From assembly GCF_964355755.1 (NCBI RefSeq), contig NC_092677.1, positions 22,044,101-22,108,100 on the forward strand: 64,000 nt of DNA. Direction: 5' to 3'. The notes under the pieces are model-generated. The model did not search any database. It was not told the DNA's origin and saw only the letters and a list, made by a program, of their open reading frames with translations. Below are positions 23,878 through 37,630 of the stretch, piece by piece. Every line of letters starts with the position of its first letter. Positions within the stretch are counted from its first letter, which is position 1. The DNA comes from Antedon mediterranea. Lineage: Eukaryota; Echinodermata; Crinoidea; Comatulida; Antedonidae. Position numbers and translations under genes: made by a program.

Positions 23878-26586
23878 CCCTATCCCTATTTTACGTACAT
23901 ACATCGACCCCAATTTTACGTACAGACATCGACCCCAATTTTACGTACAGACATCGACCCGATTTTACGTACAGTAATCGACCCAGTTTTTACGTACAGA
24001 CATCAACCTTGATTTTACGTACCGACATCGATCCCTATTTTACGTACATACATCGACCCCGATTTTTCGTACATACATCGACCCGTATTTATTAACAGAC
24101 ATCGACCTAGTTTTTACGTACAGACATCGACCGCGATTTTACATACAGACATCGACCCCGATTTTACGTACAGACATCGACCTAGTTTTGACGTACAGAA
24201 ATCGACCGCTTTCTGACGTACAGACATCGACACCGATTTTACATAAAGACATCGACCCCGATTTCACGTACAGACATCGACCACGTTTTTACGTACTGAC
24301 ATCGACCCCGATTTAACATAGAGACATCGATCCCGATTTTAAGTACATACATCGACTCCGTTTAACGTACATACATCGACCCCGACTTTACGTCCACACA
24401 TCGACCCAGTTTTTACGTACAGACAGCGACACCGTTTGACGTACCGACATCAACCTCGATTTTACGTACAGACATCGACCCCGATTTAACGTACATACAG
24501 CGACACCGTTTGACGTACCGACAACAACCTCGATTTTACATACAGACATCGACCCCGATTTTACGTACATACATCGACCCCGATTTTACGTACAGACATT
24601 GACCTCGATTTTACGTACATGCATCGACCCTGATTTTACGTAAAGTCATCGACCCCGATTTTATGTACAGACATCGACCCCGATTTTACGTACATACATT
24701 GACCTCGAATTTACGTACATGCATCGACCCTGATTTTACGTACAGACATCGACCTCGATTTTACGTACAGTCATCGACCCCAAGTTTATGTACAGACATC
24801 GACCTAGTTTTTACGTAAAGACATCGACTCTGTTTTTACGTACAGATATCGACCTAATTTTTACGTACCGACATCGACCTCGATTTTTCGTACAGACATT
24901 GACCCCGTTTTTACATAGAGACATCGACCCCGATTTTACGTACAGAAATCGACCCTGTTTTTACGTACAGACATCGACCTAGTTTTTACGTACCGACATC
25001 GACCTCGATTTTACGTACAGACATCGACCCCGATTTTACGTACAGACATCAACCTAGTTTTGACGTACAGAAATCGACCGCTTTCTGACGTACAGACATC
25101 GACACCGATTTTACATAAAGACATCGACCCCGATTTTACGTACAGACATCGACCACGTTTTTACGTACTGACATCGACCCCAATTTGCCATAGAGACATC
25201 GATCCCGATTTTAAGTACATACATCGACTCCGTTTAACGTACATACATCGACTCCGACTTTACTTCCACACATCGAACCAGTTTTGACGTACAGACAGCG
25301 ACACCGTTTGACGTACCGATATCAACCTCGATTTTACGTACAGACATCGACCCCGATTTTACGTACATACAGCGACACCGTTTGACATACCGACAACAAC
25401 CTCGATTTTACATACAGACATCGACCCCGATTTTACGTACATACATTGACCCCGATTTTACGTACAGACATTGACATCGATTTTACGTACATGCATCGAC
25501 CCTGATTTTACATACAGTCATCGAACCCGATTTTATATACAGACATCGACCCCGATTTTACGTACATACATTGACCTCGAATTTACGTACATGCATCGAC
25601 CCTGATTTTACGTACAGACATCGACCTCGATTTTACGTACAGTCATCGACCCCAAGTTTATGTACAGACATCGACCTAGTTTTTACGTACAGACATCGAC
25701 TCTGTTTTTACGTACAGATATCGACCTAATTTTTACGTACCGACATCGACCTCGATTTTACGTACAGAAATCGACCCTGATTTTACGTACAGACATCAAC
25801 CTAGTTTTGACGTACAGACATCGACACAGATTTTACGCAAAGACATCGACCCCGATTTCACGTACAGACATCGACCTAGTTTTTACGTACAGACATCGAC
25901 ACAGTTTTTACGTAGAGACAGCGACACCGTTTTACGTACCGATTACGACCCCGATTTTACGTACAGAAATCGAAATAGTTTTTAGGTACAGACATCGACA
26001 CCGATTTTACGTACAGACATCGACCCCGATTTTACGTACAGACATCAACCTCCATAGTTTTTACATACAAACATCGACCCTGATTTTACATACAGGCATC
26101 GACCTAGTTTTGACGTACAGACATCGACCCCGTTTTTACTTACACATAATACATCGACCTCGTTTTTACGTATAGACATCGACCCCGATTGTAAGTGCAG
26201 ACATCGAACCCGTTTTTACGTACAGGTATCGACAATGATTTTACGTACAGACATCGACCTAGTTTTGAACTACAGACATCGACCACGTTTTTACGTACAG
26301 ACATCGACCCTGATTTTACGTACAGACATGTACCTCGATTTTACGTACATAAATCGACCACGAATCAACGTAGAGACATCGACCCCAATTTTACATACAG
26401 ACATCGACAATGATTTTACGTACAGAAATCGACCTTGTTTTGACGTACATACATCGACCTAGTTTTCACGTACAGACATCGACCCCGTTTTTACATACAG
26501 ACATATATCTAGTTTTTTACGTACAGAGATCGACCTAGTTTTTACGCAAGACATCGACCCCGATTTAACGTACAGACATCGACCCC
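23878..26586 (+). repeat. 25-bp satellite block upstream of LINE copy 1
   Basis: About 108 monomers. It contains the same variant series as the right half of the 3.67-kb HOR, for example CCAAGTTTATGTACAG at 24780 and 25650 and the TACTTACACATAATACATCG variant near 26136. It is thus a rearranged HOR segment. Compared with 50779-53412 it has an extra 75 bp, three monomers, near 25500. It ends at ATCGACCCC, where the retrotransposon begins. Confidence 0.9.
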
Positions 26587-27843
26587 ATTTAGGGGCTCCA
26601 CTTCCGAGAATATATTGGTAAAATCCGGGGTTCCTCAGGGATCAGTGATTGGGCCAATCCTCTTTAATCTCTTTGTATCCGATCTCCCCTCCTGCATTGA
26701 ATCACAGATACAACAATATGCTGATGATACTCTCATATACAGAGCCATCAGAAACAAAAACAAAGATAAAGATAACCATAATGATAATGATGAAATGAGC
26801 TTGCAGTCGGATCTTCATGCTATTAACAACTGGTGTGTGACGAACAAAATGCTACTAAATACTGACAAATGTTTTGTAATGCACATAACTAGATCTAACA
26901 GTCGCCTTGAACAAGCATGTGATTATTTTATTGGAGATGATAGATTGCCCGTTACGAATTCCATTAAATATCTTGGAATTCACCTGAATCGCAAACTCAC
27001 TTGGGCTGATCATGTCCAATATGTTAAATCCAAATCTAATCGCATGTTTGGTTTTGTGAGACGTATTGTCAAATGTCGTGATAAAGCTATTATATTGCGA
27101 CTATATATATCGTTAGTTAGACCATATATTGATTACGGTTTACCTGCCTGGATCCCCTTTCTTAAAAAAGACATCGCTGCTCTTGAAGCTGTCCAAAGGA
27201 GGGTCACCCGCACATGCTTCCCAAGATCAGCCAGTCTCCCTTACCCTGAACGTTTGAAACGCCTTAATCTGATGTCCATTAACAATCGCATTAGGTATTT
27301 ATGTATTAATTTTGTTACCAAATGTATGTACAAATTATATGATGTTAATGTTTTTAAATATTTATCTATTAATTGCAGACATGTTAATAACCTTAAGTTA
27401 CGCAATAATTTTATAGCCCGGACTGATTTATTTCATAACTCTGTCTTTAATTTTTTTGTTAGACATTTTAGAGATCTGCCTGCGGATCTCTGCGACCAAC
27501 TTTTAATTAATATAAACTGTTTTAAGCATAGCCTTAAGAAATATTTTAGCAATCTGTTTTAATCTGAACATATGTATATTTTAAAGATATTTTCTTAATT
27601 CTATCTTTTTAAATTTACAATTTTTTATAAAAACACATTGCTGAATTTTATAGTTTTATCTAAATTTTAATAGAATCCATGTATTATTCATTTTATGTAA
27701 GTATTTCGATGTGGAGAGCCTCTCGACGGTTATTTTTATTTGTAACTTTTAGGTTATCCGGCCTCATTGACTTACTTTTGTATTGTTTTTTTGTACTGTT
27801 CTGTATATTGGCGAAATAAATGATATGATATATGATATATGAT
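26587..27843 (+). mobile_element. 5'-truncated CR1/Jockey-like non-LTR retrotransposon, copy 1
   Basis: A 1,257-bp LINE fragment lies inside a 25-bp monomer. It begins in the middle of the reverse transcriptase and includes the ORF end, a ~280-bp 3' UTR and a tail of GATAT/TGATATA microsatellite units after AAATAAATGATATG. The pentamer ACCCC flanks it on both sides (26582-26586 and 27844-27848), a probable 5-bp target-site duplication. The flanking satellite rejoins perfectly across the element, as shown by the empty site at 31347-31351. The 5' truncation and simple-repeat tail are typical of target-primed reverse transcription. The CR1/Jockey assignment rests on RT motifs and the tail type; the exact clade is uncertain. 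Confidence 0.88.
26588..27562 (+). pseudogene. Reverse transcriptase C-terminal fragment (LINE ORF2), copy 1
   Basis: An open frame of 324 codons plus TAA, entered without a start codon. It begins RGSTSEN, the stretch that normally precedes RT motif B. The motif SGVPQGS lies at about residues 13-19 and the catalytic YADD at 44-47. A low-complexity Asn/Asp/Lys-rich insert of about 14 residues follows at about 56-69. The thumb-side YLGI motif and a long basic C-terminal region come next. Motif A with the first catalytic aspartate, the fingers, and any endonuclease or ORF1 are missing, so the fragment cannot be an active polymerase. No internal stop or frameshift is present, which suggests a recent insertion. 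No promoter is visible. Confidence 0.9.
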
Positions 27844-30800
27844 ACCCCGTATTTACGTACAGACATCGACCTAGTTTTTACGTACATACATCGACTCCGT
27901 TTAACGTACCAACATCGACCCCGTTTTTACGTACAGACATCGACTCCGTTTTTATGTAAAGATATCGACACCGATTTTACGCAAAGACAACGATCCCGAT
28001 TTCACGTACAGACATCGACCCCAATTTTACGTACAGTCATCGACCCCGTTTTTACGTACAGACATCAACCTCGATTTTACGTACAAACATTGACCCCGAT
28101 TTTACGTACATACATCGACCCCGATTTTACATACATACATCGACACCTATTTTACATACAGACAACGACCCCGATTTTACGTACAGACATTGACCTAGTT
28201 TTGACGTACAGATATCTACCCCGTTTTGACGTACAGACATCGACACCAATTTTACGCAAAGACAACGACCCCGATTTCACGAATAGACATCGATCCCGTA
28301 TTTACGTACAGACATCGATCCCGTATTTACTTACAGACATCGACCTTGTTTCTACGTACAAACATCGACCCCGATTTAACGTACATATATCGATCTCGAT
28401 TTTACGTACATACATCGACTCCGATTTTACATACTGTACATACATTGACCCGATTTTACGTACAGTCATCGACTCCTATTTTACATACAGACATCGACCT
28501 CTTTTTACGTAAAGACATCGACCCCCTTATTACATACAGATATCGACTCCGCTTTTACGTACAGACATCGACCTAGTTTTTACGTACCGACATCGACCCT
28601 GATTTTACATACAGACATCGACCTAGTTTTGACATACCGACATCAACCTCGATTTTACGTACAGACATTGACCCTGATTTTACGTACATACATCAACCTC
28701 AATTTTAGGTACAGACATCGACCCCGATTTTACGTACAGACGTCGACCTAGTTTTGACGTACAGACATCGACCCCGATTTCACGAACAGACATCGATCCC
28801 CTATTTAACTACAGACATCGATCTCGTATTTATGTACAGATATCGACCCCGTTTTTACGTATAGACATCGACCCTGATTTTACGTACATACATCGATCCT
28901 GATTTTACGTACATACGTCGATCCCTATTTTACGTACAGAAATCGACTCCGTTTAACGTACCGACATTGACGCGGATTTTATATACAGACATCGACCTAG
29001 TTTTTACGTACAGACATCCACCTAGTTTTTACGTACAGACATCGGCCTAGTTTTTACTTACAGACCTCGACATAGTTTTTACGTACCGACATCGACCTCG
29101 ATTTTACGTACAGACATCGACCCCGATTTTACGTACAGACATCGACCTAGTTTTGACGTACAGAAATCGACCGCTTTCTGACGTACAGACATCGACACCG
29201 ATTTTACATAAAGACATCGACCCCGATTTCACGTACAGACATCGACCACGTTTTTACGTACTGACATCGACCCCGATTTAACATAGAGACATCGATCCCG
29301 ATTTTAAGTACATACATCGACTCCGTTTAACGTACATACATCGACCCCGACTTTACGTCCACACATCGACCCAGTTTTTACGTACAGACAGCGACACCGT
29401 TTGACGTACCGACATCAACCTCGATTTTACGTACAGACATCGACCCCGATTTTACGTACAGACATCGACCCCGAATTTACGTACATACATTGACCTCGAA
29501 TTTACGTACATGCATCGACCCTGATTTTACGTACAGACATCGACCCCAAGTTTATGTACAGACATCGACCTAGTTTTTACGTACAGACATCGACTCTGTT
29601 TTTACGTACAGATATCGACCTAATTTTTACGTACCGACATCGACCTCGATTTTACGTACAGACATTGACCCCGTTTTTACATAGAGACATCGACCCCGAT
29701 TTTACGTACAGAAATCAACCCTGTTTTTACGTACAGACATCGACCTAGTTTTTACGTACCGACATCGACCTCGATTTTACGTACAGACATCGACCCCGAC
29801 TTTACGTACAGACATCGACCTAGTTTTGACGTACAGAAATCGACCGCTTTCTGACGTACAGACATCAACACCGATTTTACATAAAGACATCGACCCCGAT
29901 TTTACGTACAGACATCGACCACGTTTTTACGTACTGACATCGACCCCAATTTGCCATAGAGACATCGATCCCGATTTTAAGTACATACATCGACTCCGTT
30001 TAACGTACATACATCGACTCCGACTTTACTTCCACACATCGAACCAGTTTTGACGTACAGACAGCGACACCGTTTGACGTACCGACATCAACCTCGATTT
30101 TACGTACAGACATCGACCCCGATTTTACATACATACAGCGACACCGTTTGACGTACCGACAACAACCTCGATTTTACATACAGACATCGACCCCGATTTT
30201 ACGTACATACATCGACCCCGATTTTACGTACAGACATTGACATCGATTTTACGTACATGCATCGACCCTGATTTTACATACAGTCATCGAACCCGATTTT
30301 ATATACAGACATCGACCCCGATTTTACGTACATACATTGACCTCGAATTTACGTACATGCATCGACCCTGATTTTACGTACAGATATCGACCTCGATTTT
30401 ACGTACAGTCATCGACCCCAAGTTTATGTACAGACATCGACCTAGTTTTTACGTACAGACATCGACTCTGTTTTTACGTACAGATATCGACCTAATTTTT
30501 ACGTACCGACATCGACCTCGATTTTACGTACAGACATCGACCCTGATTTTACGTACAGACATCAACCTAGTTTTGACGTACAGACATCGACACAGATTTT
30601 ACGCAAAGATATCGACCCCAATTCATGTACAGACATCGACCTAGTTTTTACGTACAGACATCGACACAGTTTTTACGTAGAGACAGCGACACCGTTTTAC
30701 GTACCGATTACGACCCCGATTTTACGTACAGAAATCGAAATAGTTTTTAGGTACAGACATCGACACCGATTTTACGTACAGACATCGACCCCGATTTTAC

Positions 30801-33800
30801 GTACAGACATCAACCTCCCTAGTTTTTACATACAAACATCGACCCTGATTTTACATACAGGCATCGACCTAGTTTTGACGTACAGACATCGACCCCGTTT
30901 TTACATACACATAATACATCGACGTCGATTTTACGTATAGACATCGACCCCGATTTTACGTGCAGACATCGAACCCGTTTTTACATACAGGTATCGACAA
31001 TGATTTTACGTACAGACATCGACCTAGTTTTGAACTACAGACATCGACCACGTTTTTACGTAAAGACATCGACCCTGATTTTACGTACAGACATGTACCT
31101 CGATTTTACGTACATAAATCGACCACAAATCAACGTAGAGACATCAACCCCAATTTTACGTACAGACATCAACAATGATTTTACGTACAGAAATCGACCT
31201 TGTTTTGACGTACATACATCGACCTAGTTTTTACGTACAGACATCGACCCCGTTCTTACATACAGACATATATCTAGTTTTTTACGTACAGAGATCGACC
31301 TAGTTTTTACGCAAGACATCGACCCCGATTTAACGTACAGACATCGACCCCGTATTTACGTACAGACATCGACCTAGTTTTTACGTACATAGATCGACTC
31401 CGTTTAACGTACCAACATCGACCCCGTTTTTACGTACATACATCGACTCCGTTTTTATGTAAAGATATCGACACCGATTTTACGCAAAGACAACGATCCC
31501 GATTTCACGTACAGACATCGACCCCAATTTTACGTACAGTCATCGACCCCGTTTTTACGTACATACATCAACCTCGATTTTACGTACAAACAATGACCCC
31601 GATTTTACGTACATACATCGACCCCGATTTTACATACATACATCGACACCGATTTTACATACAGACAACGACCCCGATTTTACGTACAGACATTGACCTA
31701 GTTTTGACGTACAGATATCTACCCCGTTTTGACGTACAGACATCGACACCAATTTTACGCAAAGACAACCACCCCGATTTCACGAATAGACATCGATCCC
31801 GTATTTACGTACAGACATCGATCCCGTATTTACTTACAGACATCTACCTTGTTTCTACGTACAAACATCGACCCCGATTTAACGTACATATATCGACCTA
31901 GTTTTTACGTACCGACATCGACCCTGATTTTACATACAGACATCGACCTAGTTTTGACATACCGACATCAACCTCGATTTTACATACAGACATCGACCCC
32001 GATTTTACATACATACAGCGACACCGTTTGACGTACCGACAACAACCTCGATTTTACATACAGACATCGACCCCGATTTTACGTACATACATCGACCCCG
32101 ATTTTACGTACAGACATTGACATCGATTTTACGTACATGCATCGACCCTGATTTTACATACAGTCATCGAACCCGATTTTATATACAGACATCGACCCCG
32201 ATTTCACGTACATACATTGACCTCGAATTTACGTACATGCATCGACCCTGATTTTACGTACAGACATCGACCTCAATTTTACGTACAGTCATCGACCCCA
32301 AGTTTATGTACAGATATCGACCTAGTTTTTACGTACAGACATCGACTCTGTTTTTACGTACAGATATCGACCTAATTTTTACGTACCGACATCGACCTCG
32401 ATTTTACGTACAGACATCGACCCTGATTTTACGTACAGACATCAACCTAGTTTTGACGTACAGACATCGACACAGATTTTACGCAAAGATATCGACCCCA
32501 ATTCACGTACAGACATCGACCTAGTTTTTACGTACAGACATCGACACAGTTTTTACGTAGAGACAGCGACACCGTTTTACGTACTGATTACGACCCCGAT
32601 TTTACGTACAGAAATCGAAATAGTTTTTAGGTACAGACATCGACACCGATTTTACGTACAGACATCGACCCCGATTTTACGTACAGACATCAACCTCCCT
32701 AGTTTTTACATACAAACATCGACCCTGATTTTACATACAGGCATCGACCTAGTTTTGACGTACAGACATCGACCCCGTTTTTACATACACATAATACATC
32801 GACGTCGATTTTACGTATAGACATCGACCCCGATTTTACGTGCAGACATCGAACCCGTTTTTACATACAGGTATCGACAATGATTTTACGTACAGACATC
32901 GACCTAGTTTTGAACTACAGACATCGACCACGTTTTTACGTAAAGACATCGACCCTGATTTTACGTACAGACATGTACCTCAATTTTACGTACATAAATC
33001 GACCACAAATCAACGTAGAGACATCAACCCCAATTTTACGTACAGACATCGACAATGATTTTACGTACAGAAATCGACCTTGTTTTGACGTACATACATC
33101 GACCTAGTTTTCACGTACAGACATCGACCCCGTTCTTACATACAGACATATATCTAGTTTTTTACGTACAGAGATCGACCTAGTTTTTACGCAAGACATC
33201 GACCCCGATTTAACGTACAGACATCGACCCCGTATTTACGTACTGACATCGACCTAGTTTTTACGTACATAGATCGACTCCGTTTAACGTACCAACATCG
33301 ACCCCGTTTTTACGTACATACATCGACTCCGTTTTTATGTAAAGATATCGACACCAATTTTACGCAAAGACAACGATCCCGATTTCACGTACAGACATCG
33401 ACCCCAATTTTACGTACAGTCATCGACCCCGTTTTTACGTACATACATCAACCTCGATTTTACGTACAAACATTGACCCCGATTTTACGTACATACATCG
33501 ACCCCGATTTTACATACATACATCGACACCGATTTTACATACAGACAACGACCCCGATTTTACGTACAGACATTGACCTAGTTTTGAGGTACAGATATCT
33601 ACCCCGTTTTGACGTACAGATATCGACACCAATTTTACGCAAAGACAACCACCCCGATTTCACGAATAGACATCGATCCCGTATTTACGTACAGACATCG
33701 ATCCCGTATTTACTTACAGACATCTACCTTGTTTCTACGTACAAACATCGACCCCGATTTAACGTACATATATCGATCTCGATTATACGTACATACATCG

Positions 33801-33881
33801 ACTCCGATTTTACATACTGTACATACATTGACCCGATTTTACGTACAGTCATCGACTCCTATTTTACGTACAGACATCGAC
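27844..33881 (+). repeat. 25-bp satellite block downstream of LINE copy 1
   Basis: About 240 monomers forming two rearranged HOR pieces. The first part (to about 29100) repeats the variant order of the HOR left half, including GAATAGACATCGATCCC and the CTCTTTTTACG monomer at 28499. The rest repeats right-half variants and is partly duplicated with a period of 1,880 bp. The first bases after the element (ACCCCGTATTTACG) continue the interrupted monomer. Confidence 0.88.
30080..33770 (+). repeat. 1,880-bp tandem duplication within 25-bp satellite
   Basis: Copy 1 (about 30080-31890) and copy 2 (about 31960-33770) match at an offset of 1,880, including CCAAGTTTATGTACAG (30417 and 32297), TACACATAATACATCGACG and the GTACATAGATCGACTCC variant. 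Copy 1 contains an intact empty version of the LINE integration site at 31347-31351. Limits are approximate because every monomer is similar. Confidence 0.8.
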
Positions 33882-36800
33882 CTCTTTTTACGTAAAGACA
33901 TCGACCCCCTTATTACATACAGATATCGACTCCGCTTTTACGTACAGACATCGACCTAGTTTTTACGTACCGACATCGACCCTGATTTTACATACAGACA
34001 TCGACCTAGTTTTGACATACCGACATCAACCTCGATTTTACGTACAGACATTGACCCTGATTTTACGTACATACATCGACCTCGATTTTAGGTACAGACA
34101 TCGACATCGATTTTACGTACAGACGTCGACCTAGTTTTGACGTACAGACATTGACCCCGATTTCACGAACAGACATCGATCCCCTATTTACGTACAGACA
34201 TCGATCTCGTATTTATGTACAGATATCGACGCCGTTTTTACGTACAGACATCGACCCTGATTTTACGTACATACATCGATCCCGATTTCACGTACATACG
34301 TCGATCCCTATTTTACGTACAGAAATCGACTCCGTTTAACGTACCGACATTGACGCGGATTTTATATACAGACATCGACCTAGTTTTTACGTACAGACAT
34401 CCACCTAGTTTTTAAGTACAGCCATCGGCCTAGTTTTTACTTACAGACCTCGACATAGTTTTTATGCAATGACAGCGACACCGACTTTACGTACAGATAT
34501 GGACCCCGATTTTACGTACATACATCGACCCAGTTTTTACGTACAGACATCGACCACGCTTTTACGTACAGACATCGACCCCGTTTTTACGTGCAGACAT
34601 CGATCCCGTTTTGACGTACAGACATCGACCTAGTTTTGAACTACAGACATCGACATCGATCCTGATTTTACGTATAGACATGTACCCCGATTTTACATAC
34701 ATACATCGACCCCGATTTTACGTACATACATTGACCCCGATTTTAGGTACAGACATCGACCCCGATTTTACGTACATACATCGACCCCGATTTTAAGTAA
34801 GGTCATCGACCCAGTTTTTACGTACAGACATTAACCTCGATTTTACGTACATACATCGACACCAATTTGACATACAGACATCGACCCCGATTTTAGGTAC
34901 AGACATCGACCCCGATTTTAGGTACAGACATCGACTTAGTTTTTACGTACAGCATCGATTCTGATTTTACATACATTCATCGACCTAGTTTTGACGTACA
35001 GACATCGACCCCGATTTTACGTACAGACATCGACCTAGTTTTTACGTACCGACATCGACCTCGATTTTACGTGCAGACATCGACCCCGATTTTACGTACA
35101 GACATTGAACTAGCTTTGAACTACAGACATCGACTGCCTTTTTACGTACATACATCGACCTCGATTTGACGTACAGATATCCACCCAGTTTTTTTGTACA
35201 GACATCGACCTCATTTTTACGTACAGACATCGACCTAGTTTTGAACTACAGACATCGACTCCGTTTTTACGTACAGACATCGACCCATATTTATTAACAG
35301 ACATCGACCTAGTTTTTACGTACAGACATCGACCCCGATTTTACATACAGACATCGACCCCGATTTTACGTACAGACATCGACCTAGTTTTGACGTACAG
35401 AAATCGACCGCTTTCTGACGTACAGACATCGACACCGATTTTACATAAAGACATCGACCCCGATTTCACGTACAGACATCGACCACGTTTTTACGTACTG
35501 ACATCGACCCCGATTTAACATAGAGACACCGATCCCGATTTTAAGTACATACATCGACTCCGTTTAACGTACATACATCGACCCCGACTTTACGTCCACA
35601 CATCGACCCAGTTTTTACGTACAGACAGCGACACCGTTTGACGTACCGACATCAACCTCGATTTTACGTACAGACATAGACCCCGATTTTACGTACATAC
35701 AGCGACACCGTTTGACGGACCGACAACAACCTCGATTTTACATACAGACATCGACCCCGATTTTACGTACATACATCGACCCCGATTTTACGTACAGACA
35801 TTGACCTCGATTTTACGTACATGCATCGACCCTGATTTTACATACAGTCATCGAACCCGATTTTATATACAGACATCGACCCCGATTTTACGTATATACA
35901 TTGACCTCGAATTTACGTACATGCATCGACCCTGCTTTTACGTACAGACATCGACCTCGATTTTACGTACAGTCATCGACCCCAAGTTTATGTACAGACA
36001 TCGACCTAGTTTTTACGTACAGACATCGACTCTGTTTTTACGTACAGATATCGACCTAATTTTTACGTACCGACATCGACCTCGATTTTACGTACAGACA
36101 TCGACCCTGATTTTACGTACAGACATCAACCTAGTTTTGACGTACAGACATCGACACAGATTTTACGCAAAGACATCGACCCCGATTTCACGTACAGACA
36201 TCGACCTAGTTTTTACGTACAGACATCGACACCGTTTTACGTACCGATTACGACCCCGATTTTACGTACAGAAATCGAAATAGTTTTTAGGTACAGACAT
36301 CGACACCGATTTTACGTACAGACATCGACCCCAATTTTACGTACAGACATCAACCTCCCTAGTTTTTACATACAAACATCGACCCTGATTTTACATACAG
36401 GCATCGACCTAGTTTTGACGTACAGACATCGACCCCGTTTTTACATACACATAATACATCGACCTCGATTTTACGTATAGACATCGACCCCGATTTTAAG
36501 TGCAGACATCGAACCCGTTTTACGTACAGTTATCGACAATGATTTTACGTACAGACATCGACCTAGTTTTGAACTACAGACATCGACCACGTTTTTACGT
36601 ACAGACATCGACCCTGATTTTACGTACAGACATGTACCTCGATTTTACGTACATAAATTGACCACAAATCAACGTAGAGACATCGACCCCAATTTTACGT
36701 ACAGACATCGACAATTATTTTACGTACAGAAATCGACCTTGTTTTGACGTACATACATCGACCTAGTTTTCACGTACAGACATCGACCCCGTTTTTACAT

Positions 36801-37547
36801 ACAGACATATATCTAGTTTTTTACGTACAGAGATCGACCTAGTTTTTACGCAAGACATCGACCCCGATTTAACGTACAGACATCGACCCCGTATTTACGT
36901 ACAGACATCGACCTAGTTTTTACGTACATACATCGACTCCGTTTAACGTACCAACATCGACCCCGTTTTTACGTACAGACATCGACTCCGTTTTTATGTA
37001 AAGATATCGACACCGATTTACGCAAAGACAACGATCCCGATTTCACGTACAGACATCGACCCCAATTTTACGTACAGTAATCGACCCCGTTTTTACGTAC
37101 AGACATCAACCTCGATTTTACGTACAAACATTGACCCCGAATTTACGTACATACATCGACCCCGATTTTACATACATACATCGACACCTATTTTACATAC
37201 AGACAACGACCCCGATTTTACGTACAGACATTGACCTAGTTTTGACGTACAGATATCTACCCCGTTTTGACGTACAGACATCGACACCAATTTTACGCAA
37301 AGACAACGACCCCGATTTCACGAATAGACATCGATCCCGTATTTACGTACAGACATCGATCCCGTATTTACTTACAGACATCGACCTTGTTTCTACGTAC
37401 AAACATCGACCCCGATTTAACGTACATATATCGATCTCGATTTTACGTACATAAGTACATACATCGACTCCGATTTTACATACTGTACATACATTGACCC
37501 GATTTTACGTACAGTCATCGACTCCTATTTTACGTACAGACATCGAC
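33882..37547 (+). repeat. 25-bp satellite HOR, 3,666-bp unit, first module of superunit 2
   Basis: Near-identical to 7207-10872, with exactly the same length. Superunit 2 has only this one full copy here, whereas three copies (212-10872) stand at the equivalent place to the left. Copy number of the HOR is therefore variable. Private substitutions are few, for example GACGGACCGAC near 35715 against GACGTACCGAC in the other copies. Confidence 0.9.
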
Positions 37548-37630
37548 CTCTTTTTACGTAAAGACATCGACCCCCTTATTACATACAGATATCGACTCCG
37601 CTTTTACGTACAGACATCGACCTAGTTTTT

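Larger units (their letters stand above)
7207..33881 (+). repeat. Superunit 1 of a ~27-kb tandem mega-repeat
   Basis: This 26,675-bp segment contains, in order, a 3,666-bp HOR of the 25-bp satellite, a 1,228-bp tandem duplication, an 88-bp satellite block, more 25-bp satellite, a second 88-bp block, a ~187-bp satellite array, a spacer with a 24-bp minisatellite, more 25-bp satellite, a LINE fragment and further 25-bp satellite. The same order recurs downstream. The offset between matching landmarks moves stepwise: 26675, 26550, 26501, 26969, 26915, 26913, 26901, 26826. The two copies are therefore colinear but carry discrete indels. The chosen start is an arbitrary phase, the CTCTTTTTACG variant monomer. 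True recombination endpoints cannot be placed from one window. Confidence 0.9.

Noticed and set aside
26587-27843. Active or complete retrotransposon
   Set aside because: The 5' end is truncated within the RT, so motif A, the endonuclease and any promoter are missing.
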